From positions 951,846-1,015,845 of the forward strand of contig NW_026611504.1 in the NCBI RefSeq assembly GCF_029633865.1: a stretch of 64,000 nt of DNA, given 5' to 3'. The notes below the pieces were generated by a model. It saw nothing but the letters and a program-made list of their open reading frames with translations. It did not search any database and had not been told where the DNA came from. Below are positions 31,822 to 44,200 of the stretch, piece by piece. Positions within the stretch are counted from its first letter, which is position 1; each line of letters starts with the position of its first letter. Source of the DNA: Lampris incognitus. Lineage: Eukaryota > Chordata > Actinopteri > Lampriformes > Lampridae. Both the position numbers and the translations under genes were made by a program.

Positions 31822-34153
31822 TTAATATCTGTTGAACTGTGTTTGGGGCTGGAAAATCCCGGTGCGGCTCAGCAACATCAGGACATCACGGTGAAATGTC
31901 CTTGTCAGGATAGTGTAGAGGAACGGATTGGCACAGGAGTTGAGAGGATAGAACAGCACCAGCAAAACCTGTGAGGACAAAGTTTTCCCATTAATTCATC
32001 CTGTCAGCTGGATACATTGAAATTGTGCTGAATTCAGTTTTCAAAAACCTTAGACTGTGTGACTGTGATTAGTGGTCGGTGGAGGGCTGCAGACAATCCG
32101 TAGAAGGAGACAGGGAACAGGCACAGGAGGTTGGTGAAAATCAGCACAGCCATACGTTTTGCCATACTGGCATCTTGTTTGCTTGACTGGTGCTCAGGGT
32201 TGTGCACCATGCAGTAAATGTGGAAATAGCATACACATACAACCATGAAAGCCAAGATGTTTAGCGTAAGAACAGAGACCACATAGACTTGAGCAGCAGA
32301 TGTCTTGGTGTCCATAGGCAAGCAGACACTCACCTTCTGGTAACTGCTCACACCAGCCAATGGGAGCAGTGCAAGAATCAGGCAAAGCAACCAGCCAACG
32401 AGCATTACCGCAGCTATGTGTCGCATTCGCAGTTTTTGCTTGGATCTCATAGCAAAAAAAATGTCATGCCAGCGTTGAAGGGTTATTGCAGTTAATGTGT
32501 AGACAGATAGTTCACTAGCAAATATTGATAATGTCCCTGCTAGGTTGCAACCAGCTCCTGTCTGCCAGTCAATGGCATGATGGTAATATTGAGAGCGAGT
32601 ATAAAGGTCAACAGATCCAATAAGCAGTAAGTAGAGTCCCATGCAGAAGTCTGCAAACGCTAAGTGGCAGATGAGGAAACGGGTTATAGACAATTTGTGG
32701 TGGCTGATCAGCAGAATGACCATGACGAGAGAGTTAGCTAGAATAGCTAAGAGACTAACAATCCACACAAACACCCTTAGGAATCCATGGCTCATCACAT
32801 CCTCACATGGGTTGAAGGCATCAGGAAGGGGTCTGCAGGACACCTTGAAATTGTCCATATGAAGTTTATTGCAGAGTGCATAGTCAAATCCTTCATCAGG
32901 ATCCCCCATTGGTGAGTCCACATAGAACAAGCCCCTCTCTTCTGAGGGACAAATGGAATATTGATGGTGATATGGCTTTTCAATGTTTTCGAGATTGTCA
33001 CTGTCATGTAGATGTGGATCCTGATGAAATGGTTTGTGTCTCTGATACCCCGGGTAGAAAGTTCCAGAAGATTTCTGCAGTTGCTGTCCCACACCAGCCC
33101 TGGTCAAGTTGCATATAGCTGCCTCAGTGTGTCTTGAGCACAGATGGCAAAAATTGTTCCTTATAAAAGAAGTACTTAACACTTGTATTAGAAATGTACC
33201 AAATGCAGCGGAACTTTGAGCTTAAATTGATACAATTCTCAAAATGAGCTTGAAAGTCTCATTAAACAACTCCATATTATTTTGATTCTTGTGAACTACA
33301 TCTCAATAACAATGCAACAAATTCAGTGACAAACATAATTTGTCTTGAATAATACCAGAGGTAACCATGCATAGTGTGGGAAAATATGTGAGAGGACCTT
33401 TAATTCTATTACTCACCCCCTCCATCTTTTCAGGTTTTTGAGGCCACAGCAGTGGCTGTGGAAGGTCAATTCAGCTTTTTGCAAATGCAGAAAGGCTGTA
33501 AGAGGAGGTAGTTTCTTGAGGGTCCAAGTGTTTTTAGCTCGCAGTTTTTCAATGAGCCCCAGTCCTATTGAAGGCAAAGAACTCACTCTAGTCTCTGAAA
33601 GGTCTCTGGGGAGACAGAAAGAGCAGAGCTGTGTTCATGCCGTTACAATGGTACTCCTGGCCTTTTGTTAAGTGTACAATTTGATGTCAGTCTGTTTTGT
33701 AGTTCCAGTATTGAAATATTGTCTGATTATAAATTAAATGATGAAAGAGACAAATGGTCAGAAACCTGTCAATGGTTATTTGCATTTTATTTTTGGCTGT
33801 TTATTTTTTTCTTTATAAAGTATGATTGGATTGATATTGATTCTTGTTCAGAAATCTTGTTTAAACAATGTACGTTGACTCACAGGAGTGTTGGGCCGTG
33901 AATCACACCAGAAAAAGCAAATTCATCTACTCTCTCCAAATCCACATTCTTGTTAAGATACCTGAAACAAACAACACAGAAGCAGGCAGAGGAAGGGTTT
34001 TAGTTGTTGTTTGAATTTTTGCAACTGATAATTCTCAGTGACATTTATTCAGGGAAACTTAATCAAGAACTGCGTACACTTCTTGGAGTCTGCTCCCATT
34101 GAAGGCATAGTGCTGGATCTCTTTCAAGCCATTGCCATTCATTATACTACAAA

Positions 34154-34187
<34 letters not shown>

Positions 34188-35132
34188 CAGTTATAAGTCT
34201 GAAGCAATGCAAATACCATACAGTACCACGAAGAGTTGTGATGCCATTTAGTTGTGGTGGCAAAGTGCGCTGATTTTATTTGATATAAAATATTTAATGT
34301 GTTTAAATGGTCAGGTATGCTTCATCAATGACATTAGACCTAGTTGCATTTGGTTGAAATATTGTCCAATATAATTAATATGTAAATGACTCTGCATTAA
34401 AATGATGCAGAAAAATATCATTAGGAGTGAAATGTGGTACATCAGGATATACTGTTTACTTCCGTAGCTATTAAGTTATACCATTACATGGGACACAGTA
34501 AGAGAACATGTTTACTGAGTTTAAGTGATGCCGTTCAAAGCTGACTGAAAACCTGAAGCCCTGAAATCCTACTTTTTAGATGAAAATAAAGCAAAGGAAC
34601 ATCAAAACCTGGACTTACATGGTGAGATCATTGTCGCATATTCCGTGGAAGGAATTGGCAGGTATCATTTCAATCAAGAGGTTATCCACTATCTCTCTGA
34701 TGAGGAAACAAACGTGAACATTGATATACCACTGAGAACATTTAATACTATGGTTAAAATGCGAGTTGCCAGTTGTTCCAATACCAATAGTATACAACAA
34801 AAAAAATCTATATCTATATCTCTAACTCTATCTATCTGTCTATATGTCTAAACTTAGCACAAAAAGTAAGAAAATGTGTGTTTGGTAGATTATTTCTCTG
34901 TTGTAAAAATGCTTCTTGGCAATACATCTTATATCAGGCAGCTGACGGTCAGCACCTGGGGTACCAGAAGCTCAAAACAAGAGTCAGTAGCAACTGCAAA
35001 ATAAGCTGTTTGGCATTGGCAGAGAAGATTTGGCAAATTTCTCATGGGCGCAACCCACATACTCAGCTCTGCTGCACATCCCACAAATGCATGTTCCTTA
35101 CACATGTGGCCCCGTTTAAAAGGGAAATAAAC

Positions 35133-35191
<59 letters not shown>

Positions 35192-35763
35192 TTGAGCGCT
35201 GCTAATGCATTAGCATCAGCTTTTAATGCATTAGCAGCTGATGACTGCGCGATGCATGACACAGGCCTGTACTGCTATGTATTAAAACTTTTTTCCCTGC
35301 CTGCATCTGTATTGATATTCCGCTCCTCATTAGTTGAGCACTTATAACAACACCATTGACAGTTTCGGAAGAAAAAAAACCGATATATATAAATATATAT
35401 ACACACGCACATATACACAAAATGTATACATGATACGTACAGTAAAAACTCCTCTTGTGTGGATTGTATGTTGTAAATGACAGGAAAGGAGTATAGACCT
35501 GTGTTGAAAATGCCGCTGTTTCAAAGAAAACAGTAGTTAACAAAAACAGTTTTTTACAACTAGTTAACTATTTGTTGGGTCATAGTATAAATCAAGAGCA
35601 TTACCACAATCTATGTGGCATTTACACGGTGTGATAAACACGATAAACTCATGCAGACTCACAACACAATATTTTACTCACAGATACTTTAAATTAGGCA
35701 GGTCCTTAAATGCTTCTGGGTCAATCTGCGATAGTGTTCTGAGACTTCTTATTTCTCTGTTGG

Positions 35764-35860
<97 letters not shown>

Positions 35861-38020
35861 CACAAGGTGTGTACGAAGTGTGTTGTCTGATGTGTTGTGC
35901 TGTGGGGGCATTTTGCTGCCATGGTTTGGGTCCCTACGACCCCTCAGAGGGAAGGGCCACGGCACATAGTGTAGAGTTATTCTGAGTGATCCCCTTCATC
36001 CTGTGATGACACGTCCCTGTGCTGATGAGACTTGTGTCTTCCAGCAGTGCAATGGCTCCATCCACAGGGCATGAGGGGTCAGTGAATGTGTGATGACTAT
36101 CAACATATGATTTGGACTTGACACTGCTACGGGACATTTTGGACCGAGGTGTAGACTGCTTTTATTTGTCCTTGCCTCATATGCATGTCTCACACAAGCA
36201 AAGGAACGACATTACCTTTCTCAGTGCCACATAACAACAAGTAACACACAATAAATATTAAAAACCAAAATTACTCCACAAACCTAGACATCACAAGCAC
36301 CCCTGACACGGACAGTGAGGAAGACGGTCAACAAGTCATTTTTTGGAAGGTGGAAGTGTTCAGGCTGTTGAGGAACCTCCCAGTCCGAGGAATGCAATAC
36401 TCTCCACCACCATCACCAAAACACCAAACCAGGGAACCGCTTCTGGGAGATGGTGCTGAGCTCCAGGGACTGGCAGCATCTAGGCCAAGGCATGGAGCCG
36501 ATCCGGCAGCTCGCGGTGGCCCAGCACCTTACTAGGACATTTGACGTTGGGTTTTCCTTTCATTTGTAACCCATCTGTATGTTTCTTTGCTACTCCACTG
36601 ACTTGATCCCCCCCACCCCCCATTAGCGCAATAATGGAGACATATACACAAAGAGCACATACTGTCAGAGCAGGGTCTACCAACCCATGAACACTTGACC
36701 TCTTTTCAGCCAAGTTGAAGAGCTGGAGCTGTGAGGGCTCTTTACACTGCCCTGAAAGGAACCGGTCTCGATAAGTCCAGTCAGCACGCCGAAACATCAC
36801 ATTCACTGTGTTTGCATAAAGTTATTTAATGCGAATAACAACAGAGACAACATTAGATATGGCCATTGGTCTCATTTTCTGTAAAGGTTAAGACTTCATT
36901 TGATACCGAGAAAGTAATTTCACTGGTAATAAGCACACGGTTAATCAGGGTACAAAGTGATGGTGTGGGAATGCCTTAACTTCAACTGTACTGAGCCTGC
37001 AAAGGGTACTTACATGTGCACTATCAGTGGTAGATTGTGGAAAGAATGCTTGTCCAGATGTCTTAAACCCTCATCGTCAGAGATGTAGCTGGGAAAAACA
37101 ACAAATCAAAAGCTAAGACTACATTCCTCACGTCAAATTGTAAAACCAATATGTTTAGCTTTTTTATTTTTAGAAAATACATAATTCTTTAGCTTTGCCC
37201 CGTATTGCTTTTAAGCAGTTCTAAATTGTTTGTTTCCAGCAGCCGAATATAAGCTTGTATTTCCAGTTAGACATGGCTTTTTATTATTTTGTAATTGCCA
37301 ATTTGGTAGTAAGCCAGTGAATTCAACTAGCAATTAACCAGTTTCACATTTCTCAAGATCTTAAAAAAGATGCATTACTTCTCATGATATATCACCATTC
37401 TGGGTACAGTATCTATACCCTTTTAGCGTCATGTGCTCTAGTTATGTTTTCAAAAAATGACTGCAAAATGTTAATTGTACTGTTAAGTTAACAGTACAAT
37501 TTACGTTTTGCAGTTTATTTTATTATTATCAGTAAAATCAGACTTTGTTCTAAAATGCAACTAATGCCTGGCAGGCTGAGCTATCAGGCTGCAGCTTGAT
37601 TATTAAGAGAAAGCAGCATCTTACATGTGTGAAACGTTCACCAAGTTAGCAAAGGCATCTTGGGGGATGGAGAGAAGTCGAGTCTCTACCAGCCACCTGA
37701 ATGAGCACAACAAGTCGCAATGGAGCGAGGTAGGTACGCATCTCTATTGTTTTAGAGCAATCATGGCTGAACAAATCAATAATGCAGTGTGCCACCAACT
37801 TAACAGACTATTGTCTCTTAAGATTACATTCTTGATCAAATGTTCCGGCAACTTACACCTCCTCGGTGCTGGGATGGAAGCTGGGTATGACGTCAATATC
37901 AAAGCATGAAATTCCACGAGTCTCTGATTCGCATTCGCACTGAGCCGGGCACCACTCCAGCAGAAGTGTGCTTTCAACACTTGTGATGAAGACGACAACC
38001 ATGCCAACTAAAGCTGACAT
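31822..38020 (-). CDS. fshr: Follicle-stimulating hormone receptor, complete in 11 exons
   Basis: G-protein-coupled receptor for pituitary FSH on gonadal cells, signalling through Gs/cAMP. Exons: 38020-37857, 37696-37625, 37088-37014, 35756-35682, 35515-35441, 34696-34619, 34146-34078, 33961-33884, 33605-33417, 33132-32049, 31968-31822. All junctions are GT-AG and in one frame, giving 701 residues (human FSHR 695). Residues 1-18 are a signal peptide, then a Cys cluster (CPAQCECE), leucine-rich repeats in exons 2-9, SHCC and the hinge. The FDYALCNK stretch fits FSHR's sulphated Tyr site rather than LHCGR, and [10 protein letters not shown] precedes TM1. The seven-helix domain is in exons 10-11 with CLPMD in loop 2 and NPFLY in TM7. 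Exons 2-9 are all multiples of three. Oddities are QRW instead of ERW, IFTN instead of IFTD, an extra intron before TM7, and a C-tail of about 30 residues. Confidence 0.93.
31969..32048 (-). other. Extra 80-bp fshr intron before TM7
   Basis: The coding sequence reads ...TVTQSK, then gtttttg...cctcacag, then [12 protein letters not shown]. Without splicing the protein would stop four codons later inside TM7. With splicing it aligns to human FSHR without a gap. The donor (GTTTTT) is weak. In mammals this region lies within the single last exon. Confidence 0.85.
34154..34184. repeat. (CA)n microsatellite against the fshr exon 7 acceptor
   Basis: On the gene strand about 15 TG units end six bases before the AG of exon 7 (34146-34078). 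Confidence 0.95.
35139..35188. repeat. (TA)n microsatellite in fshr intron 5
   Basis: About 25 TA units between exons 5 and 6. Confidence 0.95.
35765..35864. repeat. (CA)n microsatellite against the fshr exon 4 acceptor
   Basis: On the gene strand about 50 TG units (one interruption) end seven bases before the AG of exon 4 (35756-35682). The rest of intron 3 (35865-37013) shows nothing I can identify. Confidence 0.95.
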
Positions 38021-38062
38021 TATCAGATGCACTTTGAAAGCAGTGCTAATTCCAGAGTTCCC

Positions 38063-38070
38063 TATTTATA
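38063..38070 (-). promoter_or_regulatory. fshr TATA-like box
   Basis: The minus strand reads TATAAATA 43-50 bp before the fshr ATG, within ggtataaataggg. If used, the 5' leader would be only about 15-20 nt. The stretch 38100-38740 beyond it is AT-rich with no gene seen. Confidence 0.5.
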
Positions 38071-38933
38071 CCGCGAGCAATGAATAACCGATCCCGGTTC
38101 CGTGCCGTCTGGAAAGTAAATCTTAATGAGACGAGACGGCTCCTCTCGACAGCAATGCACCACGTGACCTGCCTCAGCTCTGTCAGTCAGGGAGGACGAA
38201 CAAGAGCGTGAGGAAGAACGACCTAGTCTGGAAAATCCATCGACCCATGGCATATTAAGTAATTGACTTTAATTTAACTTACGAGCCTAACGAAATACAA
38301 CATAGCTGTTTATTTATAATATACAAAACAACTCTATGTTTCTGGCGGCCGTTGATTTTGAAATGTTTATTTTTGCGGTAGCATAGTTTATTTATGTTGA
38401 TCTCGGCACAAAACGACTCAACTTCAGTTGTGTTCAATTGATTATATTAAATGTATAATTTAAATGATTAAGCTAAGAACACAGTTTAAAAAATTCAGAG
38501 GTAAATTAAATATTAAACACAGGTTGAAAGGCTTACATAAATTAATCATTAGTAAATGAATAATATGAAACACTTCAATTGTTACTAATGACTCAGTAAA
38601 TTTAATAATTAAATGAGTTTCTGTAATACACAACAATTTGTTGAGAATATTACAATTTTACCTACATTTGGAGCATTAAAGTTATGTTAAGCCAGTTCAA
38701 AGACACTAAAAGATGGTTATGACAGCTCACAAGGTAATATGGATACAGTCAAGTCAGTTTTTATTGGCTAAGGATGATCACATATAAGGAATTTGACATG
38801 GTATGTGTGTCACGTCCCTGCCTCGTCAGCCCCGCCCTCGTCAGGCTGCTCCTGCCTAACTCATCTGGTTCATCGATCTCACCTGGAGCTCCTCCAGAGC
38901 TCACACCTGACCGTAAAAATACAAATTTAATAG

Positions 38934-39040
38934 GTGTAAAAGTGGGAATACAGCAGTAAAGGGTCCTGTTGTACCAATTATTGCAGGTGTAAAAGTATGA
39001 ATACAGCACAGGTCCTGTTGTACAAATTATTGCACAAGTT
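38934..39040. repeat. Short tandem duplication, about 52 bp unit
   Basis: The segment beginning aggtgtaaaagt and ending aattattgc occurs twice in a row with a few changes. Confidence 0.7.
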
Positions 39041-39169
39041 AATAATTGCATTGATGGGTGCAAGAGGACAAACTGGATGAGTGATCATAGGATGGTATCA
39101 CACAGTGGATGTGAACAACATTGGAGACTTTACTGAATAGTATTAAATAATATTATTTATGTCTTAAAA

Positions 39170-39890
39170 AAATTGTGCAATGGCTTTGGAGCAGGCCTCG
39201 AGGTTTATTTTCCACCGCCGCATGAGTTCTTGAGGAAGGTTATCAGTGTCCAGTTTGCCTTGTATATTGCAAAGCATTCCAGTATCCACATGTGGGGTAC
39301 TGAGTTGTAGGACTTTTTGTCGGCAATCCAGGAAGTGCTCAGGCTGATCCATCTGGTCTTATAGTCTTGGGTGATTGATATATCAACCAGTAGCTGGTAC
39401 TTTGACCCTCTGGTGTTGTTTCCAATGCCGTACAGTTTTGCTCATGTACCTATTCAGTGTAGCTGCTATGATCCCTGAGAGGATCTTCCATGTTGTTGAG
39501 AGGCAGGTTATTGGCCGGTAGTATGAAGGTGCTGCACCCTTGTGGGGATCTTTCATGATCAGTATTGTCCTGCCTCTGTTAGCTAGTCTGGGTGAGACCC
39601 TGATGTTTGCAGATGGCTCATTTGTGCTGCCAGGCATTCACGTGTGCTGTTACCTTCTTCATCCAGTGGGCGGACATGATCCATTGGTTCTGGTGCTGTC
39701 TGGCTCTTCATGCTTGAGACTCGCTGTTGGATGTCTGCTGTTGTGACAAGGATGGGGTCTTCTTGTAGGAGGCTGCTGGGGTCTGCTCTTAGGTCCACCA
39801 GCCACAGGGTAGTGGTGTTGTGTGACAGGGGTGGATCTTCCGTGGTTGCATGCGGGGACACCTGCCCCCCTTCTGATTCTTCCCTCGGAA
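39170..39890 (-). mobile_element. Non-LTR retrotransposon RT fragment
   Basis: The minus strand encodes GRTILIMKDPHKGAAPSYYR followed by PITCLSTTWKILSGIIAA, the first RT blocks of an R2/R4-like fish LINE. It is preceded by the linker KADIQ-like helix (ADIQQRVSSMKS) and followed by frame breaks before ELMRRWKIN. No catalytic ADD box is present. Clade assignment is by motif memory only. Confidence 0.55.
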
Positions 39891-40089
39891 CAACTGCTCT
39901 TATCTCAAAAACTGGACATTGCACAGCTCGTATTTTTACATCGTGAGTGTCAAAAGAAGTTGGCAAACAATTTGATATATCCTGTGTCTGAATCGAATGA
40001 GAATTGAGGATGTTAAAGTGATGTAGAACAGCGAACATGTGGAGGATTTAGTGTGTCAGAGTGTGTCATATATGGTCATGTAATGTCAG

Positions 40090-40612
40090 TAGGCCGGGAG
40101 CCAGGACCAGCCCTCAGGATGGTTTCTGCTACCCTTTTTTCACTATTATTTCTTGTTAGCCTATACCTTGGGCCATCAGAAGTTGATAACGAGCACCCCC
40201 AACTGGCCACAGGGGGCCAAAAACCCAATTTTTGGGCCATGTTCCTGGCGAAATTATGTATATGCAAATATTAAGGCACTACAATGGCATAAATAGTCAT
40301 AAAAGAATGAAATTTGGCAGAGAGTATCCTGATACATAGGGGGAAGCAGGAAAATATGATTATGGGGCTTGTTGCAACTCAATTTTAAGATATCACCCAC
40401 ACCATCCCCAAAAACACAATAAAAGTACTGTCCACCTGACAAATTATCATCAAAATGATTATTCTTCAGCACTTTATGGTGAATATGTATGCCTCACTTG
40501 TGTATAGACAACTTCCCTAGTTCTTAAGCTTCAATTTGAGCTCAAGATGACCTTTCTATTTCAAAAATTACTCTTGCTGTGGCCGAAAGTCTTCTCTACA
40601 CCTCAAATCAGA
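40090..40612 (+). repeat. Left terminal inverted repeat
   Basis: Reverse complement of 46283-46821. Noncoding. Confidence 0.85.
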
Positions 40613-41029
40613 GAACATTTAATTTTTTAGTCACTAGCATTCCAAATGGGGGTAAGTGCATTTTATTGCATTTAACAATATGTTCATATGCACTGCTTAC
40701 TACTGCTATCTGAAGTGAACATGAAAAGTGAATACTAAAGAACCTGTAGGAAAACAACTGCTTTTTAATTGTGTCTCATAGGCCTATAGCAATAGTAGAA
40801 GCCAACCACCAATAGAGTACAGTAAACATTTTTTATTATAATTTTTTTTTAGAAAACAGATGGCTTTCATTTTATTAACAACAATGAAACATTGATTCCT
40901 ACCCTCTTACCCCATCCAATCCCACTGTCCCCAAAAAAACTACACAAAATATAGGCAAAGGGAGAAACAACAACAGAAGAAGCCAAAAATTCACCTTAAA
41001 AAATAAAAATAATATAAAATAAATCATAA

Positions 41030-41190
41030 TTGGTGGTTCACTGGGATAGTGCGCGTACCACAACACTAGTCCCTAACGCATCAGCATGGGTTTGAATCCG
41101 GCCCACTTCCATATGCTGCATGTCCTCCCTTCTCTCTTTCCCCACTCATGTCTCTTTCAACTGTACTATGTAATAAAGCTGAAATCCGAA
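41030..41190 (+). mobile_element. tRNA-derived SINE
   Basis: The first 75 bp resemble a tRNA with a B-box (gggtttgaatccgg). The body is pyrimidine-rich (cctcccttctctc) and ends with aataaag plus an A-rich stretch. It lies between the left inverted repeat and the gene's stop codon. It is not a functional tRNA. Confidence 0.55.
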
Positions 41191-41231
41191 AAAAATCTAA
41201 AAAAAATAAAATCTAAATTGCATTTGATATC

Positions 41232-44200
41232 TTAATCATCCCCATATTCCTCCTCTTCTTCATCATCATCCATGTTAGTGTGTATTTCCTCAAGGTCATC
41301 CTCATCTGTCCCATCTTCTTCCAAGACATCAACAAGGGCCTGGGGGATGACGTCACCCTCAAACCACAGAGGTTCTAGCTTGCCATTGTCATTTACATGA
41401 AACCCATGGTCCAAAGGGGATGGGACTTCTGGGTGGTTTTCATGAGCCCTTTTCCAGATTCCTACTTGGTAGTTCACTCTCTTTATGTGCTGCAAAAGGA
41501 CTTGCTTGCACGGTGGAAAGGTGGAAAGGTCAATAGAGAGATCTTGTCGCAGCTCGAGGCTTGAGCCACATATTTTCTTGACCTTGACCTCTCTTGCCTC
41601 ATCAACCTGCTTAACTCGAGGACCAAAGCCATAGAGGCGACAGGTGAACTCTTCGGCACCACTGAGGACAAGCTCATCAAGCTCCCTAGAGTTCCCCACT
41701 GCAGTAAAGATCTGAATGAACTTTGAATTCTGATTCAGAATCTTGATCGGTCGCACCTTTCCTTAATTGTCAGCCAGCTGGTTGATATTGATCAGCTTAT
41801 TTCCCATGTCAAAGATGATGTCAAGTGTGAATGATTTGGCGTAGTAGAGGAGAATGAAGAAAATGTCGGAGTCTTTTGCTCTGACTCTGACTGTTTTGAT
41901 GTGAGGCATTTTGGTTTAGAAATAATTTATGTAGTGGATCACCCTCACATCAGTTTCCTCATGGTTTGAACAGATCTCAGGTAGAAGTTCTTTTGATATT
42001 AATCCAGCATGACATTCTATTTTGAAAGCTTGACTAGCCTCTATGAAGATGACAGGCCTTCTGAGGATCTCTTCCATCATATCTGCAGAGCTCCAGTGCT
42101 CGAGAAGTAAATGAATGAATGATTTCTTGTTTTCATCATTTGTGAGGAAAACTTTGAAATCTGCAGGTCGATGAACATTCAGACCACTAACTGTGAACTG
42201 TTCCCCACAACCTCTACGATCCCTCTCAGCTGATTTTGGTAAATGAAGACGGTCTGCATAAGCGTCTGTGCTGAATACTGTTTCAACTGCAGCAGGTAGA
42301 CATTTGAAGGTGCGCTCTGATATAGTCTTCATTGTCCGGTGCACATCGTTCATGTAGAATGAGGAGTTTCCATCTTGAATGATAGCACAGTGGCTAGGTG
42401 AGGGGAGCTGTGCATTCTCAGCATCTTTGATCATGTAGTTCATCCCTTGTGCCTTGTTGGTTTTTGCAAAGAAGCCATCGATTGTTGAGATGGAATATGG
42501 CGTCAGAGTCAGGGGATAGCACATCAGGTCAGAGATGCTGATTTGTGACCTTAGTAGCTGTGATTTGATGAACATCTGAAAGATAAATCCACTTGTAGCC
42601 TTATACTGGATTACTCTCTGGTTTGATGCCATAAGCTTCCTTTTAGGTGTTGTGGAAGACATTGTCTTGAATTTGTTTCTCTTGATAGGATTAAAAAAAT
42701 GACTTTCTTTGTAAGAAGACGATCACGGATGAACTCTTCTTTTTGAGTTTGGCCATTTTTCAGAGCATTCAGCACATCAGAGCGCACCTCTTCTGGCATA
42801 GCAGCGCCTGAAGTCAAACTTGTCAAGGGTTGAGAAGTCTCAAGCTGAAATGGGTTGATGAAACTCTGAAATGCTTCTATTGTTTGCTGCACTTGCTCCT
42901 CAGATCGATTGATTTCACGTGGTCTTAGATCTCTTTGCTGCTTCTCTGAATGCTCACCTCGGCTGCTAATCATATTCCACATGGCCTCTACAAACTCTCC
43001 TTTAGCATGGGCTGTCAGGATGTGACGTTGGCTGGCTTCATAATTGCTGGTGATTCCACAGATTCCAGCTGAGTATGTTCCAGAGCCCGAGTTTGATTTA
43101 AGCCATTTCATAGCTGTCTCCTCTATTGTTTTGTCAACGTGGCAGTGGTTGCCTGGGATATGTGATCTGGCTACACTGATTGCTCCAGCGTGCAAAAGTT
43201 TCTCTGAACCAGGATGTGTTTCCTCAATGTGTTCAAGAAAGCATCCAAAGTATGTGAGGAATCTAGCATAATTCTGCTGATCTGAGCAGAAAAAGAGGTC
43301 TGGCATGATGTTTATGGCAGCTTTGTACCCATCACAGTCATTCATTTTGATTGCACTGTTCATTGACAGGACACGCCAGATGCAGTCCATGTATTCCATC
43401 CAAAACCGGCCAGTTTCTCCCAGCTCCCCCTTTCTCACTCTTTCTCTAAATGAATTGTATTCTGTTATGTGGTGAGATATATCAGCCGATGATAGAACTT
43501 CAGTTAGAGTAGATTCATTCGGGGTATGTTTTTCCAGAAAAAATGTACCTTCAGCTGAGAGTGCTCCATGAGTTTCCAAATACTTGTCATAGAGGAGTCT
43601 TTCAAGACCTTCTAGCATCGACTTGTTCATAGCTCTGTCCCAATTCTTTCCATCAGTGACCCCAGCCACAGAGCCTGTGGTGATCAGTTTTGCTTCCAAA
43701 GCCACTTCGACCCATCCACTCACTCCCTTGACAGTATCTTCGGCCTATACCTTTCAAGTAAGCTCCACAGCAATGGAATGTACCAGTGAGGATGATGTGC
43801 TTTTTATATTTTTTCAGGTTCATTCCATATTAGAGGGTAGGCTTTCATGCAAACACCTAGGTCAAATGTACTGATGGTGTACTCTTGTCCAGCTTCAGAG
43901 GATGCGACTTGGCTGCATCTAAGGCATTCTTGAATGGTTGTCAAGTCGGTTATGGGAGCATTGATCATGGGATAATATCCAATTGTGGTGAGGCATTTTG
44001 GAGAATGGCCAGTAACAGACACCCAACCTGACAGACCAGGGATGTGCTGATCGCCGGAGTTGATTTTACAAGCAATGACCCACATTATATCACTATCTGA
44101 TGATTTTGAGTGGTATGTGGATGTGTTATTTGAATTGGATGACTCCAAGTTAGCTGGTTCAGATCGTTTCCGCTTGTAGTAAGTTGGCAACTCCTGAGCA

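Noticed and set aside
32034..32048. fshr ending at VFEN as a truncated pseudogene
   Set aside because: A GT-AG intron of 80 bp restores an ungapped TM7 and all eleven exons join in frame, so the gene looks intact.
35613..35969. Reading frames made of Thr-His or Cys-Val repeats
   Set aside because: These are translations of the CA/TG microsatellite and overlap fshr exon 4.
36350..36535. Short Pro-rich plus-strand frame in fshr intron 3
   Set aside because: It is 61 codons with no homology I recognise. A repeat fragment is more likely than an exon.
41030..41110. Possible functional tRNA gene
   Set aside because: Only a B-box-like motif and partial arms are present, and it continues into a SINE body with an A-rich tail.
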